A stretch of DNA of 64,000 nt from Lactobacillus taiwanensis DSM 21401 (GCF_001436695.1 NZ_AYZG01000051.1:24211-88210), one strand, 5' to 3'; numbered from the stretch's first letter, positions 25,568 to 37,750 are shown. Notes: generated by a model from the letters alone, not told the origin. Made by a program: numbers and translations.

Positions 25568-28500
25568 GAGAACAGATATTCATAAGATTATGGTAATTGG
25601 TTCTGGTCCAATTATTATTGGCCAAGCTGCAGAATTTGATTATTCAGGAACTCAGGCTTGCTTAGCTCTTCGCGAAGAAGGCTATGAAGTAGTATTAGTT
25701 AATTCAAACCCAGCTACGATCATGACTGACACTACTATTGCAGATAAGATTTATATTGAACCCCTAACAGTAGAATCAATCTCAAGAATCATTAGACAAG
25801 AATATCCGGATGCAATTTTACCAACGCTTGGTGGGCAAGTTGGATTAAATATGGCTCTTTCATTAGCTAAAACAGGAATTTTAGATGAGTTAAATATTGA
25901 GTTATTAGGAACAAGACTTTCTTCGATTGAACAAGCAGAAGATAGAGAGAAGTTTAAAGAGCTATGTAAAAAATTGGGTGAGCCCGTTCCACCATCAACA
26001 ACTGTTAATACTGTTGAAGAAGCCTTAGAGTTCGGTGATAAAATTGGCTATCCAATTATTGTTCGTCCGGCCTTTACGATGGGCGGAACTGGTGGTGGTA
26101 TTTGTAATAATCATGAAGAGTTAGCACAGATTGCCAAGAATGGATTAGAACTGTCACCTGTTACTGAATGTTTAATCGAAAAATCAATTGCGGGCTATAA
26201 AGAAATTGAATTCGAAGTAATGCGTGATCATGATGATAATGCAATGATTGTGTGTTGTATGGAAAATTTTGATCCAGTTGGAATTCACACTGGTGACTCA
26301 ATTGTTTTTTCACCTAGTCAAACCTTAAGTGATAAAGAATACCAAATGCTTCGTGATTGCTCTTTACGTTTAATTAGAGCTCTTAAGATTGAAGGAGGCT
26401 GTAATGTTCAACTAGCCTTAGATCCTAATAGTTTTGACTATGATGTCATTGAGGTGAATCCACGAGTTTCGCGATCAAGTGCGTTGGCTTCAAAAGCAAC
26501 AGGTTATCCAATTGCAAAAATGGCCGCAAAAATTGCAATTGGTATGACCTTAGATGAGATTAAAAATCCGGTAACTGGAACAACGTATGCTGAATTTGAA
26601 CCAGCTTTAGATTATGTTGTCTGCAAAATTCCTCGCTGGCCATTTGATAAGTTTTCTAAGGCCGACCGCACTTTAAGTACCCAAATGAAGGCTACTGGTG
26701 AAGTAATGGCAATTGGTCGAACAGCTGAAGAGGCAATGCAAAAGGCGGTAAGGTCCCTTGAAATTGACGAAAAAGATCTCTATTCTGAAGCTGCTCATCA
26801 TGCAAGTGATGAAGAGATAGAGCAAAAACTAGTTAAAGCGCAAGATGATCGACTCTTTTATTTAGCAGAAGCCTTTCGCAGAGGTTATAGTCTTGAAGAT
26901 GTCCATGAATTAACCAAGATTAACTTTTATTTCTTAGATATTGTTAGTTACATGGTAGAGATGGAGCAAAATATCCAAGAAAATAAGGATAATCTTGAAA
27001 CTTTACGTTTAGCTAAGAAATATGGTTTTAGTGATACAGCCATTGCTACTTTATGGAATGAAAGTATTGATCAGATTAGAGACATGCGCAAAAATAATGG
27101 GATCATTCCAGTCTACAAGATGGTTGATACTTGCGCAGCAGAGTTTGAATCAAAGACGCCATACTTTTACTCAACTTATGATGGTGAAAATGAATCACAT
27201 AAGTCTGGTAAAAAATCAGTAATTGTTATTGGTTCTGGTCCAATTAGAATTGGACAGGGTGTCGAGTTTGATTATGCAACTGTTCACTGCGTAAAAGCAC
27301 TTCAAAAGATGGGCTATGAAGCAATTGTTATTAATTCAAACCCAGAAACTGTTTCAACGGACTTTTCAATTTCTGATAAATTATATTTTGAACCATTAAC
27401 CTTAGAAGATGTATTGAATGTTTGTGATTTGGAAAAGCCCGAAGGTGTAATTGTTCAGTTTGGAGGACAAACTTCAATTAATTTAGCTGCTGGATTACAA
27501 GATCATGGAATTAAAATCTTGGGAACTAGTGTTAAAGATCTTAACCGTGCAGAAGATCGTGAACTATTCGATCAAATCATTAAGAAACTTAAATTAAATC
27601 AACCCAAGGGCTTAACAGCAACAACACATGAGGGAGTTATTAAAGCAGCTGAAGAGTTAGGATATCCGGTCTTGGTTCGTCCAAGTTATGTGCTTGGCGG
27701 AAAGGCAATGGAAATTGTTTATAGCAAGAGGGAACTTGAGGAATATTTGCATGATCATGTAGATATTGCGGCTGATCACCCAATTTTAGTTGATGATTAT
27801 TTAGATGGTCGTGAATGCGATGTTGATGCAATTTGCGATGGCAAAGATGTCCTTTTGCCAGGAATTATGGAGCATATTGAGCATGCTGGTGTTCACTCAG
27901 GTGACTCAATGGCTGTATATCCTCCACAAACATTTACTGATGACGTCAAAGAGAAAATTATGGATGTTACTCGAAAATTGGCACTTACTCTTAACTGTGT
28001 TGGAATTATGAATATTCAGTTTATTATAAGAAATGGCGAAGTTTATGTAATTGAAGTAAACCCTCGTGCAAGTAGAACAGTACCATTTTTGAGTAAAATA
28101 ACTGGAATTGAAATGGCGCAAGTTGCAACTAAAGTAATTATGGGAGAAAGTCTAGCTCAGCAGGGCTATAGTGATGGACTTGCACCTGAACCAGAAATGA
28201 TTAGTGTTAAGGCACCAGTCTTTAGTTTTAGCAAGTTGGCTGATGTAGACTCATATCTTGGGCCAGAGATGAAGTCAACTGGTGAAGTAATGGGAAGCGA
28301 CCATACTTTTGCTAAGGCTCTGTATAAGGCTTTTGCCGGAGCTAAAATGCAGCTACCTGAAAATGGAAATGTTTTATTGACAATTGAAGATAGAGATAAA
28401 GAGAAGATTTTACCAATCGCTAAGCGTTTTGCTAGAATTGGCTATCGAATTTTTGCAACAAAAGGGACAGCGGACTTCTTAAAGAATAATGGGTTACATG

Positions 28501-28748
28501 TTGATCTTGTAACTAAAGTTCATGAAAACGAAAATGCAGATGACAATATCTTAAATGAATTAAGAGAGGGAAGAATTGACTTAGTGATTAATACCATGGG
28601 TCATGATATTGAAAAGAATTCTGATGGTTTTATTATCAGACAAATGGCTATTCAACAGAATGTTCCATTACTAACAGCTCTTGATACAGCTGACGCACTC
28701 TTAACATCTCTTGAAAACAGATCATTTGCAACAGACGCTTTAAAATAG
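25560..28748 (+). CDS. carB: carbamoyl-phosphate synthase, large subunit
   Basis: Makes carbamoyl phosphate from bicarbonate, ammonia and two ATP. 1062 residues with two homologous ATP-grasp halves: each begins with a phosphate-binding [17 protein letters not shown] or [16 protein letters not shown] stretch and has an IEVNPR metal-binding motif. The C-terminal MGS-like allosteric domain starts at about residue 930 ([13 protein letters not shown]). ATG 25560 has GGAAGAAG upstream; an in-frame ATG at 25533 lies deeper inside carA. Confidence 0.96.
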   Translation: MPKRTDIHKIMVIGSGPIIIGQAAEFDYSGTQACLALREEGYEVVLVNSNPATIMTDTTIADKIYIEPLTVESISRIIRQEYPDAILPTLGGQVGLNMALSLAKTGILDELNIELLGTRLSSIEQAEDREKFKELCKKLGEPVPPSTTVNTVEEALEFGDKIGYPIIVRPAFTMGGTGGGICNNHEELAQIAKNGLELSPVTECLIEKSIAGYKEIEFEVMRDHDDNAMIVCCMENFDPVGIHTGDSIVFSPSQTLSDKEYQMLRDCSLRLIRALKIEGGCNVQLALDPNSFDYDVIEVNPRVSRSSALASKATGYPIAKMAAKIAIGMTLDEIKNPVTGTTYAEFEPALDYVVCKIPRWPFDKFSKADRTLSTQMKATGEVMAIGRTAEEAMQKAVRSLEIDEKDLYSEAAHHASDEEIEQKLVKAQDDRLFYLAEAFRRGYSLEDVHELTKINFYFLDIVSYMVEMEQNIQENKDNLETLRLAKKYGFSDTAIATLWNESIDQIRDMRKNNGIIPVYKMVDTCAAEFESKTPYFYSTYDGENESHKSGKKSVIVIGSGPIRIGQGVEFDYATVHCVKALQKMGYEAIVINSNPETVSTDFSISDKLYFEPLTLEDVLNVCDLEKPEGVIVQFGGQTSINLAAGLQDHGIKILGTSVKDLNRAEDRELFDQIIKKLKLNQPKGLTATTHEGVIKAAEELGYPVLVRPSYVLGGKAMEIVYSKRELEEYLHDHVDIAADHPILVDDYLDGRECDVDAICDGKDVLLPGIMEHIEHAGVHSGDSMAVYPPQTFTDDVKEKIMDVTRKLALTLNCVGIMNIQFIIRNGEVYVIEVNPRASRTVPFLSKITGIEMAQVATKVIMGESLAQQGYSDGLAPEPEMISVKAPVFSFSKLADVDSYLGPEMKSTGEVMGSDHTFAKALYKAFAGAKMQLPENGNVLLTIEDRDKEKILPIAKRFARIGYRIFATKGTADFLKNNGLHVDLVTKVHENENADDNILNELREGRIDLVINTMGHDIEKNSDGFIIRQMAIQQNVPLLTALDTADALLTSLENRSFATDALK

Positions 28749-28768
28749 TAGAAATAATCCCTGATTGA

Positions 28769-29317
<549 letters not shown>

Positions 29318-29362
29318 AAAAAAACTGTATCATTCTGAAAAATCAGATGATACAGTTTTTTT
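29318..29362. terminator. bidirectional terminator
   Basis: AAAAAACTGTATCAT and ATGATACAGTTTTTTT form a long stem with an inner TCTGA/TCAGA extension. It closes the pyr operon and faces the nicotinamidase gene. Confidence 0.88.
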
Positions 29363-29368
29363 GCCCTA

Positions 29369-29917
29369 TTATTCTATTACTTTTGCGCCTAAGGAATTTT
29401 TAAAATGATCCAAGGCCCATTCCTGACCATGTTCAGTAAAGGTAGTAACACCTTTACTTGGAATAGTTAAATCATAGTTTAAATTATAGGCAGCCATAGC
29501 CGTATGAAGAACACAAATGTCTGTACATACCCCAGTTAGCCATAAATCGTTAATTTTACGTTCACGTAAGTAATTATCGAGATTAGTATTTTGGAAAGAA
29601 GAATAGCGATTTTTGTTAAATTTATATACTCGGTCACTAGACTTGTGAGCTTCATACCAATCTTTTAACTTACCGTATAACTCTTGTCCTGGTGTACCAA
29701 CAATATTATGTGGTGGGAAGAGCTTATATTCCGGACTAAATGTATCACCGGTATGTCCATCAGTTGGAAAAATTACATAGTCTCCATTATCATAAAATTT
29801 ATTTGCTAATTCGATTAAATAATCTTCCAAAGCTTGAGCCGGTTTTCCACAGGTAAGAGAACCATTATCTGCAATAAAGTCATTGGTGTAGTCAATAATT
29901 AATAGTGCTTTTTTCAT
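29369..29917 (-). CDS. pncA: nicotinamidase / isochorismatase family amidohydrolase
   Basis: Deamidates nicotinamide to nicotinate for NAD salvage. 182 residues. The triad is D9 (LIIDYTNDF), K102 (FNKNRYSSF) and C135 (TDICVLHTA). Metal ligands D53 and H55 are in PTDGHTGD, with H70 downstream. All match the Gram-positive PncA pattern. It lies 22 nt downstream of ppc on the same strand, so they are possibly co-transcribed. Confidence 0.92.
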   Translation of the reverse strand: MKKALLIIDYTNDFIADNGSLTCGKPAQALEDYLIELANKFYDNGDYVIFPTDGHTGDTFSPEYKLFPPHNIVGTPGQELYGKLKDWYEAHKSSDRVYKFNKNRYSSFQNTNLDNYLRERKINDLWLTGVCTDICVLHTAMAAYNLNYDLTIPSKGVTTFTEHGQEWALDHFKNSLGAKVIE

Positions 29918-29939
29918 ATTTTGTCCTTAAAAATTAAAA

Positions 29940-32678
29940 TTATCCCGAATTACGTAAACCAGAAGTTACACCATTAATGGTAATTGGTAAAATGCTTTCG
30001 TAAACGCCAGCAATATCGTCGACCCGATCACGTTTGATCATTTCAACTTGAATGTAGTTAAGAATGTTAAAGTATGGCATCCGGTAATTCAAGCTCATTT
30101 GAAGGCTTGGATTATCAGCCAACAGCTCCTGATTACCCTCAATTTGAAGGATAACTTCTTTAGTAAGTTTCCATTCTTGGTAGATAGTGTCAAAGACTTT
30201 TTTAGTGTCTTCATCTTCACATAAGTCCGCATATTGCTTAGCAATATTCATGTTAGACTTTGATAAAACCATATCTACGTTAGAAAGTAGAGAATGGAAG
30301 AATGGCCAGCCCTGATACATCTTTTGTAAAGTATCTAAGTTGTGAGAATCAGCATCGATAAAGTGCTTAAAGGCAGATCCAACTCCATACCAACCTGGGA
30401 ACATAATTCTACTTTGTGACCAGGAGAATACCCAAGGAATAGCTCTTAAGCCAGAGAAGTCAGTGATTTTCTTTCTTGCAGCTGGGCGAGAGCCAATATT
30501 CAAGTTGGAAATTTGCTTAATTGGGGTAGCTTGCAAGAAGTAGTCAAGAAAAGCAGGCGTTTCAAAAACTAATTTGCGGTAAACTTTATTGCTATCAAGT
30601 ACAATCTTGTCCATTGAAGCACGGAATTCGCCAATGTCGTCTTCGCTTACGATTTGTTTAGAAACAATTCGATCGATTGTTGCTGAAGCGAGCATTTCTA
30701 AGTTGTAGTAAGCAGTATCCCGATTACCATATTTATTTTGAATAATTTCACCTTGTTCAGTCATTCTAATTCGGTCATTGATTGAGCCGAAAGGTTGAGC
30801 AGTAATAGCTTCATATGAAGGACCGCCCCCTCGACCAACGGTTCCGCCGCGTCCGTGCATAAAAGTAATGTTAAAACCTAATTTTTTACCCATAGCAGTT
30901 AAGTCTTTTTGAGCTTTATAAAGGTTCCAGCAAGAAGCTAAGTAGCCACCATCTTTGTTAGAGTCAGAATAACCAAGCATGATTTCTTGATAATCATTTT
31001 GAGAAGCGAGCCATTTTTTAACAATATCTAAGTTCAAAAACTCTTTCATGATTTCACGAGAGTTTTCCAAGTCTTCAACTGTTTCAAATAATGGAACTAC
31101 TTGAATACGGGCTCCTTGGTTATCTAAAAGATCATATTCTTTAAGCATAATTGCTTGCTCTAAGAGATCAGATACACTTTCAGTATGAGAAATAATATGC
31201 TGCTTAATAACATCTTCACCAATACGATCTTTAAGTTGACGTGCAGTCTTGTAGATCTTCAATTCTTTTTGAAGTAATTCAGATTTAGGCTTATTATTAG
31301 CGTGCAAATTACGTGGATCATTATTTAGTTCGTTAAGTAAGACCTTAATCTTGTCTTTTTCTGGCAATTCACTATAATTGTCACAAATTCCAGCACTCTT
31401 GAGTAATTCGGCAACACATGCTTCATTTACACTAGAGTCTTGACGCATGTCAATTGTTGCCAAATGGAAACCAAAAATATCAATTGCTTCTAAAAGCTCA
31501 GTGAAGAAGCTTCTAATAACTGCTTGGTCATGGTCTTGTTCAAGTGATTCTTTAATCGTAACTAAATCTGCTTTAAAATCTTGAGGATCATTATAAACAG
31601 GGATCTTATCTAAATTCTCTAAGTCGCGCTTTTTAACGAAGCTATTCTTATCAGCTGTACCCAAAAGTTGATATTCAGTGTGAAGTAATCTACTTTCGAT
31701 ATAGTAGAAGGCACGACGATAAGGTTCATTTGTTCTAAATGGTGAGTCATCATTTGAAAGCTCTGAAAGTCTTTCAACAGCCGGGGAAGTCTTCATGTAA
31801 GATGTGGACATTGAAATAGTACGGTAAAGTTTATTGAGCTTTTTAATATAATATTCAAAAATTACCTGGCTTTGTAAACTTGCACTTAATTTTAAGGTAT
31901 CAGCTGTTACATAAGGATTACCGTCACGGTCACCGCCGATCCACATCCCCATCGTGATTGGAGTTGCACCTTTGAGATCTAAGTTATGTTTCTCAGCTAA
32001 TTCTTGGTAGCGGGCAGTAAACTTAGTAATTGCAGGAATCAAAGCTTTAGGATAGTAGACTAAAACATTGGTAATTTCGTTAGATACTTGTAGTTTGTGA
32101 CTACGAATAATATCTGTCTGCATTAAAATTTCAATGTAAGCACGGAGTTTTTCAGTCCATTCAGCTTGATTAATTGTTCCATTCTTAACTTCACGGTAGC
32201 TACGCAATAAGTTGTGGATTTGATCAGTTAGTTCAAGAACAGTCTTTCTTTGCACTTGAGTAGGGTGCGCGGTTAAAACTGGAACAACATTAACATGTTT
32301 CAGTATTTCACTAGCATTTTCTTTTTGAGCAACTAAGTCGATAGTATCTTCAAGCTTACCAAGATAATCCTGATCAGTATTATTGAGTAAGTTAACCTGG
32401 CTAGCTAATTCTACATCTTCAGAAATATTTACTAATAAAGGTAAAGTTGCGAAATAACGAGCAACAACAATCATTTCTTGATTTGTTAAGTTAGCAATTC
32501 GCTTTTCAAGGGTATCGTAATCTTTTTGAGCAGAAATTTTGATTAAGTCTTGAATTTTATTAAAAATTACATCCCCACTTAATTGACGCGTACTTTCGTT
32601 AAGTAGGTTGGTCAAAATTTTAACTTCTTCAGCAACCATTGCATGATCACTGCTATTTTCTAACTTCTTGATAGACAT
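29940..32678 (-). CDS. ppc: phosphoenolpyruvate carboxylase
   Basis: Makes oxaloacetate from PEP and bicarbonate, feeding aspartate and hence pyrimidine synthesis. 912 residues. Catalytic blocks are [31 protein letters not shown], the mobile loop [13 protein letters not shown] and [13 protein letters not shown], with the conserved C-terminal GLRNSG. AAAGGAGG lies upstream of the ATG. It is preceded on the same strand by the glycosyltransferase gene (67-nt gap). Confidence 0.97.
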   Translation of the reverse strand: MSIKKLENSSDHAMVAEEVKILTNLLNESTRQLSGDVIFNKIQDLIKISAQKDYDTLEKRIANLTNQEMIVVARYFATLPLLVNISEDVELASQVNLLNNTDQDYLGKLEDTIDLVAQKENASEILKHVNVVPVLTAHPTQVQRKTVLELTDQIHNLLRSYREVKNGTINQAEWTEKLRAYIEILMQTDIIRSHKLQVSNEITNVLVYYPKALIPAITKFTARYQELAEKHNLDLKGATPITMGMWIGGDRDGNPYVTADTLKLSASLQSQVIFEYYIKKLNKLYRTISMSTSYMKTSPAVERLSELSNDDSPFRTNEPYRRAFYYIESRLLHTEYQLLGTADKNSFVKKRDLENLDKIPVYNDPQDFKADLVTIKESLEQDHDQAVIRSFFTELLEAIDIFGFHLATIDMRQDSSVNEACVAELLKSAGICDNYSELPEKDKIKVLLNELNNDPRNLHANNKPKSELLQKELKIYKTARQLKDRIGEDVIKQHIISHTESVSDLLEQAIMLKEYDLLDNQGARIQVVPLFETVEDLENSREIMKEFLNLDIVKKWLASQNDYQEIMLGYSDSNKDGGYLASCWNLYKAQKDLTAMGKKLGFNITFMHGRGGTVGRGGGPSYEAITAQPFGSINDRIRMTEQGEIIQNKYGNRDTAYYNLEMLASATIDRIVSKQIVSEDDIGEFRASMDKIVLDSNKVYRKLVFETPAFLDYFLQATPIKQISNLNIGSRPAARKKITDFSGLRAIPWVFSWSQSRIMFPGWYGVGSAFKHFIDADSHNLDTLQKMYQGWPFFHSLLSNVDMVLSKSNMNIAKQYADLCEDEDTKKVFDTIYQEWKLTKEVILQIEGNQELLADNPSLQMSLNYRMPYFNILNYIQVEMIKRDRVDDIAGVYESILPITINGVTSGLRNSG

Positions 32679-32745
32679 TAAAATGATTCCTCCTTTTTTG
32701 TGAAAGATTTAACATAAGGATATCACAGATTTTTATGTTTGAATA

Positions 32746-33870
32746 TTAGTTTGAAACATAATTTTTTTGAGCTTTTTCAAACATTGTTAAAACCTTTCTA
32801 GCTGAGTTTTCAATCGAAAGAGATTGGGCATAGTTTTGATAGTTCGCACTCATTGTCTTTAATTCTTGAGGATGAGTAATCCAGTAATCAATTCTCTTTG
32901 CTAAAATTTGGCTATTGCCAGCTGGAAAACGATTTTTTGGACTTAAAGCATAAACGCTAGTTGAAGAAAGCGGACTTTCCGCAATTACTGGTACACAACC
33001 AGTAGCGAAAGCTTCCATGCAAGCCATCCCTTCAACTTCGACATTTGCACAATGAACAACAATACTTGATTGATTCATTATATGTTTTAGTTCATCTCTA
33101 TTATAAAAAGCAAGATGAGCGTTGACGTTTAGTTTATGACAGAGGTCGATATATTCAGACTTGAGTGGACCTTTACCGGCTAAAATAAGATGAATTTTAT
33201 CTTTATATTTACTAAGTGAAATAGCTTTAATTAGAGTCTTTTGATCTTTTTCATTAGAAAAACGCCCAACTGAAAGAAGCGTAAAGGAATTCGACTTAAG
33301 ATTTCTTTGATTATCCTCTAAGTAATAATTGCTAATTCCGTTTGAAATAACAACTAACTTAGACCTAAAACTATATTTTTGTAGCCTTTGTTTAACCTTG
33401 GTGGTTGGACATTGTAAATAATTGCAGTAGTTAAAAGTTGTATCACGAAAAATCTTCATGAAAGTAGAATTGATACTATGATGATCTAAGATAGGTACAG
33501 AGGCAGTTAAGTTCTCGGGATAAAGATGAAAAGTTCCAGTAATTGGCTTTTTCAGCTCTTTAGCAATTTTGCCTGCGTATGAGCAGACAGGAAAGGGATC
33601 TTCCAAGTGAACTAAATCTGCCCATTTAACAGCTTTTTTAATTATTGCTTTTTCCGGTTTTGCAAAATGAAATCCTTCTTTAGCAATTATGTCTTTAAAG
33701 ATCGGAATAGTCATTACTGAAAGGGGGTAGTCTGGTTCTCCACCAGCAATAGAGGCAAGCACACGTACGTCTTGTCCCATTTTTGAAAATTGTTTAACAA
33801 AGCGTTGAGTAGAAATTGACATACCGTTACTTTTATTGAAATAATCATCGATGACAATTAAAATTTTCAT
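32746..33870 (-). CDS. family 4 glycosyltransferase
   Basis: GT-B glycosyltransferase of 374 residues. The N-terminal Rossmann domain is MKILIVIDDYFNKSNGMSI; the donor-binding domain has LLSVGRFSNEKDQKTLI and the EX7E-type motif VEVEGMACMEAFATGCVPVIAE, given here as its two ends. The overall pattern resembles the diglucosyl-diacylglycerol or 1,2-diacylglycerol glucosyltransferase group, but the acceptor is not certain. ATG 33870 is preferred over GTG 33879 because GAGAG sits too close to the latter. Confidence 0.8.
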   Translation of the reverse strand: MKILIVIDDYFNKSNGMSISTQRFVKQFSKMGQDVRVLASIAGGEPDYPLSVMTIPIFKDIIAKEGFHFAKPEKAIIKKAVKWADLVHLEDPFPVCSYAGKIAKELKKPITGTFHLYPENLTASVPILDHHSINSTFMKIFRDTTFNYCNYLQCPTTKVKQRLQKYSFRSKLVVISNGISNYYLEDNQRNLKSNSFTLLSVGRFSNEKDQKTLIKAISLSKYKDKIHLILAGKGPLKSEYIDLCHKLNVNAHLAFYNRDELKHIMNQSSIVVHCANVEVEGMACMEAFATGCVPVIAESPLSSTSVYALSPKNRFPAGNSQILAKRIDYWITHPQELKTMSANYQNYAQSLSIENSARKVLTMFEKAQKNYVSN

Positions 33871-33958
33871 GGTTATCACACTCTCTAGTTACTAGAATTA
33901 TTTTAACAAGTAAGGGAACTGAAGTGAAAGAAATACATAAATATTAAGAGTTAAAATA

Positions 33959-34606
33959 GGAATTAATAAGACAAAGTGATCCAGAGATAGCTAAGCAAAT
34001 GGAAAGCTATATAAGAAATAAGTTTAAGTTTTATGGCTTAAAAACACCAGAACGCAGGCAAAGTTATCATGATTTCATTAAACGAGAAAAGAATAATAAA
34101 AAGATTGATTGGGACTTGCTTAATCAAGCATGGAAAGATGAACATCGTGAAGCTCAATATTTTGTTTGTGATTATTTAATTGCACTTGAAAAATATCTTA
34201 CTTTTGAATACATTGACCATATTTTTTATTATGTAAAATCTAAGTAATGGTGGGATACAATTGATAGTTTAATTAAACGGATTGGAAAACTTGGTTTAAG
34301 AGATGATCGGATAGACAATTTAATACGGTTAGAAGGATAGCGATCGAGCATCAACTTTTGCGTAAAGATAAAATGAATGTTGAATTATTAGATAAGATTT
34401 TAAAAAATAATTTAGGCAGTTCAGAATTTTTTATCAATAAGGTAATTAGTTGGGCATTACGTGATTATTCCAAAATAAATCCAAACTGGGTTCGAGACTT
34501 TATTGAAGCTCATCATACTGAAATGGCAACTCTTTCGATTAAAGAGGGAAGTAAATATTTACAGAAAAACTACTTTGCGTGTTCAAAGTGGTTTTTTAGT
34601 ATATAA
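33959..34606 (+). pseudogene. AlkD-like DNA alkylation repair protein, disrupted
   Basis: HEAT-like-repeat DNA glycosylase remnant. Readable blocks: LIRQSDPEIAKQMESYIRNK, FYGLKTPERR, then WDLLNQAWKDEHREAQYF, an in-frame stop after YYVKSK at 34245, WWDTIDSLIKRIGKLGLRDD, a stop/frameshift near 34335, and LLRKDKMNVELLDKIL through INPNWVRDFIEAHHTEM in another frame. No start codon is present upstream (stop at 33956). It has multiple lesions, so it is not functional. Confidence 0.82.
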
Positions 34607-34675
34607 GTACTTTTTGTACATATAATTAGTCAATTTTTCATACAATATAGTTATAGGAAATACTAGAAATAGGGG

Positions 34676-35123
34676 ATGAATAAATTGGCTTTTATTGAAT
34701 TGAGAAATTGCTAAAAAATATGGAACAGGTGCAACTAAGGTCTGGGCAAATAAAAACCTTAGCTTCGATATTGAGCAGGGTGAATTAGTAATTATCTTAG
34801 GTTCATCTGGAGCAGATAAGCCTACTTTATTGAATATTTTAGGAGGGATGGAAAGTACAACAGATGGGAAAGTCGTTGTTAATGGCAATAATATTGCTAC
34901 ATCTTCTGCCAAGAAATTAACCAAATATCGGAGAAACGAAATTGGTTTTGTTTTTCAATTCTATAACTTGGTACCCAACCTAACAGCTAAAGAAAATGTG
35001 GAGCTGGCAAATGAGCTTGTAGCTAATCCGCTTGATGCGGAAGTTGTCTTAAAAGAAGTTGGGCTTGAAAACCGGATCAATAACTTCCCACTAAAATTGA
35101 AAATGACTTTTGGAATTATTTAA
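34676..35123 (+). pseudogene. LolD/MacB-type ABC ATPase, frameshifted and truncated
   Basis: Starts MNKLAFIELRNC and stops; shifting frame near 34713 gives YGTGATKVWANKNLSFDIEQG and onwards. Walker A has decayed to GSSGADKPT (expected GxSGxGKST), so the catalytic lysine region is altered. The Q-loop region GFVFQFYNLVPNLTAKENV remains. The frame ends at 35123 before the LSGG signature and Walker B, and no permease follows. Dead gene; positions 34607-34675 show nothing else. Confidence 0.85.
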
Positions 35124-35169
35124 AGCAGTTTGAGATGCCAAATCGGAATAATTGATTTAAAAGATTGAA

Positions 35170-35199
35170 TTGATAATTTCTTTATTTAGCTCGTATGAT
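35170..35199 (+). promoter_or_regulatory. promoter of the lpdCBD operon
   Basis: TTGATA, an 18-bp spacer and TATGAT; the start codon lies 35 nt further on, with AGGAG in between. Confidence 0.65.
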
Positions 35200-35233
35200 G
35201 TAAGAAAAGACTATATAAATAGGAGAATTTAAT

Positions 35234-36718
35234 ATGACTGATTTACCTAAAGATCCTTGGGATTTAAGAAAAGTATTGCGTGAGATTAAAGATAATCCAG
35301 CAGATTATCATGAAACAGATATTGAAATTGATCCAGATGCAGAAATCTCTGGAGTTTATCGCTACATTGGAGCAGGTGGTACTGTCGAAAGACCGACTAA
35401 AGAAGGTCCAGCGATGATGTTTAATAATTTAAAGGGCTTCCCTAATACTCGAGTATTAATTGGATTGATGGCAAGCCGAAAGCGTGATGGTCGAATTTTA
35501 CATCATGACTATAAGACACTGGGGCGTTTTTTAAAAGATGCAGTTGAAAACCCAGTTCATCCGATTAAAGTTGATAAAAAAGATGCTCCTGCTCAAGAAG
35601 TTGTTCATTTAGCTAGTGATCCTGATTTTGATATTAGAAAATTAGTTCCAGCTCCAACTAATACCGAATACGATGCTGGTCCATACATTACTTGTGGTTT
35701 AGTTAAGGGATCTAATCCTGATAAGACGATGACTGATGTGACTATTCACCGGATGGTATTAGAAGATAAAGATACACTTGGAATGTATATAATGCCAGGC
35801 GGTCGTCATATCGGACATTTTCAAAAAGAATTTGAAAAATTGAATAAGCCTATGCCAATTACAATTAGCATTGGTCTTGATCCAGCAGTTACAATTGGAG
35901 CAACTTTTGAACCACCTACAACTCCATTAGGTTATGATGAGTTAGACGTTGCTGGAGCTTTAAGACAAGAACCAGTTCAATTAGTTGATGGTGTTTCAGT
36001 TGATGAATCAGCTTTAGCTAGAAGTGAATATGTTCTTGAAGGCTACATTATGCCTAATGAAACAATCAAGGAAGATATTAATACTGATTCTGGTTTTGCG
36101 ATGCCAGAATTTCCTGGCTATAATGGTCCAGCTAATCCTGCTGTAAATGTAGTAAAAATTACTGCAGTTACTCATCGAAAAGATAATCCAATCATGCAAT
36201 CTGTTATTGGACCTAGTGAAGAACATGTTTCAATGGCTGGTATTCCGACAGAAGCTTCAATTTTAGAATTAGTTGATAAGGCTATTCCCGGTAAAGTCGT
36301 TAATGTTTATAATCCTCCAGCAGGTGGTGGTAAGTTAATGACTATTATGCAAATTCATAAGGGTAATCCAGCAGATGAAGGAATTCAAAGACAAGCTGCA
36401 ATTTTGGCCTTTGGTGCATTTAAGGAATTGAAGACAGTTTGGTTAGTTGATGAAGACGTTGATATCTTTGATATGAATGATGTGGTTTGGACTATGAATA
36501 CACGCTTTCAAGCAGATCAAGATTTTGTCTGCATTCCAGGGATGCGTAATCATCCGCTTGATCCAAGTGAGCGTCCACAATATGATCCAAAATCAATTCG
36601 TGTTAAGGGAATGAGTTCAAAGACTATTGTTGATGGAACAGTACCGTTTGATATGAAGGATCAATTTATCCGTGCCAAGTTTAAAGAAATCCCTGATTGG
36701 GAAAAGTATTTGAAATAG
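35234..36718 (+). CDS. lpdC: UbiD family decarboxylase, gallate/protocatechuate decarboxylase type (LpdC)
   Basis: Prenylated-FMN-dependent aromatic acid decarboxylase of 494 residues. UbiD hallmarks include DVTIHRMVLEDKDTLGMYIM (seen in part), PGGRHIG, LDPAVTIGATFEPP, a VDG-ARSEYVLEGYIMP block holding the catalytic Glu/Arg, and DGTVPFDMKDQF at the C-terminus. The order and text closely recall LpdC, the gallate decarboxylase of L. plantarum. Relatives turn gallate into pyrogallol and protocatechuate into catechol. It is followed directly by its cofactor synthase and LpdD. Substrate assignment is inferred from recalled similarity. Confidence 0.85.
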   Translation: MTDLPKDPWDLRKVLREIKDNPADYHETDIEIDPDAEISGVYRYIGAGGTVERPTKEGPAMMFNNLKGFPNTRVLIGLMASRKRDGRILHHDYKTLGRFLKDAVENPVHPIKVDKKDAPAQEVVHLASDPDFDIRKLVPAPTNTEYDAGPYITCGLVKGSNPDKTMTDVTIHRMVLEDKDTLGMYIMPGGRHIGHFQKEFEKLNKPMPITISIGLDPAVTIGATFEPPTTPLGYDELDVAGALRQEPVQLVDGVSVDESALARSEYVLEGYIMPNETIKEDINTDSGFAMPEFPGYNGPANPAVNVVKITAVTHRKDNPIMQSVIGPSEEHVSMAGIPTEASILELVDKAIPGKVVNVYNPPAGGGKLMTIMQIHKGNPADEGIQRQAAILAFGAFKELKTVWLVDEDVDIFDMNDVVWTMNTRFQADQDFVCIPGMRNHPLDPSERPQYDPKSIRVKGMSSKTIVDGTVPFDMKDQFIRAKFKEIPDWEKYLK

Positions 36719-36730
36719 GGTTGATTAGTT

Positions 36731-37294
36731 TTGAAAAAGATAATAGTTGGAATTTCAGGTGCTTCAGGTAGTATTTACGGGATTGATTTACTAGAAAAAT
36801 TAAGTAAGGTAACTAACATTGAAACGCATTTAGTAATGAGTAATTGGGCCAAAGAAAATATTAAACTTGAAACTGATTATTCTGTAGCTGAAGTAGAAAA
36901 TTTAGCAGATTTTGTATATGACAATCAAAATTTAGGTGCTGCAATTGCTAGTGGATCTTTTAGAGTTGACGGAATGGTTATCGCACCAGCTAGTATGAAG
37001 ACTGTAGCTGGAATTAGCATTGGTTTTGATGAAGATTTAATTATGCGTGCTGCAAGTGTCATGCTTAAGGAGCAGCGTAAATTAATTTTAGTTCCAAGAG
37101 AAACGCCGCTATCCCCAATTCATCTGGAAAATCTTACTAAGCTAGCTAAATTGGGTGTTCACATTATTCCACCAATTCCTTCTTTTTATGATCATCCAAA
37201 AACTATTCAAGACATCATTGATCATCAGACGATGAAAGTTTTGGATAGTTTAGATATTGAAGCTGATTTTGCCAAACGTTGGGATGGTGAATAG
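36731..37294 (+). CDS. lpdB: UbiX family flavin prenyltransferase (LpdB)
   Basis: Makes the prenylated FMN cofactor that UbiD enzymes need. 187 residues. Signatures are IVGISGASGSIYGIDLLEKL, IAPASMKTVAGISIGFDEDL (phosphate and prenyl site) and LILVPRETPLS. It starts at TTG 36731 (protein begins KKIIVGISGASG), 12 nt after lpdC, with AGGG at the upstream stop. In L. plantarum lpdB lies far from lpdC; here the three genes are together. Confidence 0.88.
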   Translation: MKKIIVGISGASGSIYGIDLLEKLSKVTNIETHLVMSNWAKENIKLETDYSVAEVENLADFVYDNQNLGAAIASGSFRVDGMVIAPASMKTVAGISIGFDEDLIMRAASVMLKEQRKLILVPRETPLSPIHLENLTKLAKLGVHIIPPIPSFYDHPKTIQDIIDHQTMKVLDSLDIEADFAKRWDGE

Positions 37295-37296
37295 AC

Positions 37297-37725
37297 TTGA
37301 AAAAGACGCTTACAGTCGCTAAGAGTTTTCAGCTAAAGGCAGATTGCTTATTGAACAATCAAGATTTATTAGTAAATTTGACTGGTGGCAATATTCCTCA
37401 TATTGGTGGAGTCGTTACCTTTGATCAAAAAACGAAAGAAGAGACCGTGGTTAAATTTGCTTCTCATGATGGTAGATTACATAAAGATATCTTTTTAGCT
37501 CAACGTTTAGCTGAAAAGATTGAGAAGAAATTGCCAGGTAACTTAGTAATTAACGCAGGAGTTCATATTGATGGAATTTCTAAAGAACAAATTGATGACT
37601 CTTTTGTAATGACTGATGAGATTGCCAAAAAAATTTTAGTTTGGGTACAAGAAGAAACTGCTAATTTTAAAGATCCTACATATACTACCCACCTTAAACG
37701 AGATGTTAGTGGTAAGTTAATTTAA
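37297..37725 (+). CDS. lpdD: LpdD family protein
   Basis: 142-residue protein of the small UbiD-associated LpdD group. The core NLTGGNIPHIGGVVTFD and NAGVHIDGISKEQI, read here as short blocks, are the recognisable parts. Its exact role is unclear; it may help handle the prenyl-flavin or the substrate. It starts at TTG 37297, 2 nt after lpdB, and is followed by a terminator. Complete operon. Confidence 0.8.
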   Translation: MKKTLTVAKSFQLKADCLLNNQDLLVNLTGGNIPHIGGVVTFDQKTKEETVVKFASHDGRLHKDIFLAQRLAEKIEKKLPGNLVINAGVHIDGISKEQIDDSFVMTDEIAKKILVWVQEETANFKDPTYTTHLKRDVSGKLI

Positions 37726-37750
37726 TAAATGAGTTATAAACAAATAAACG

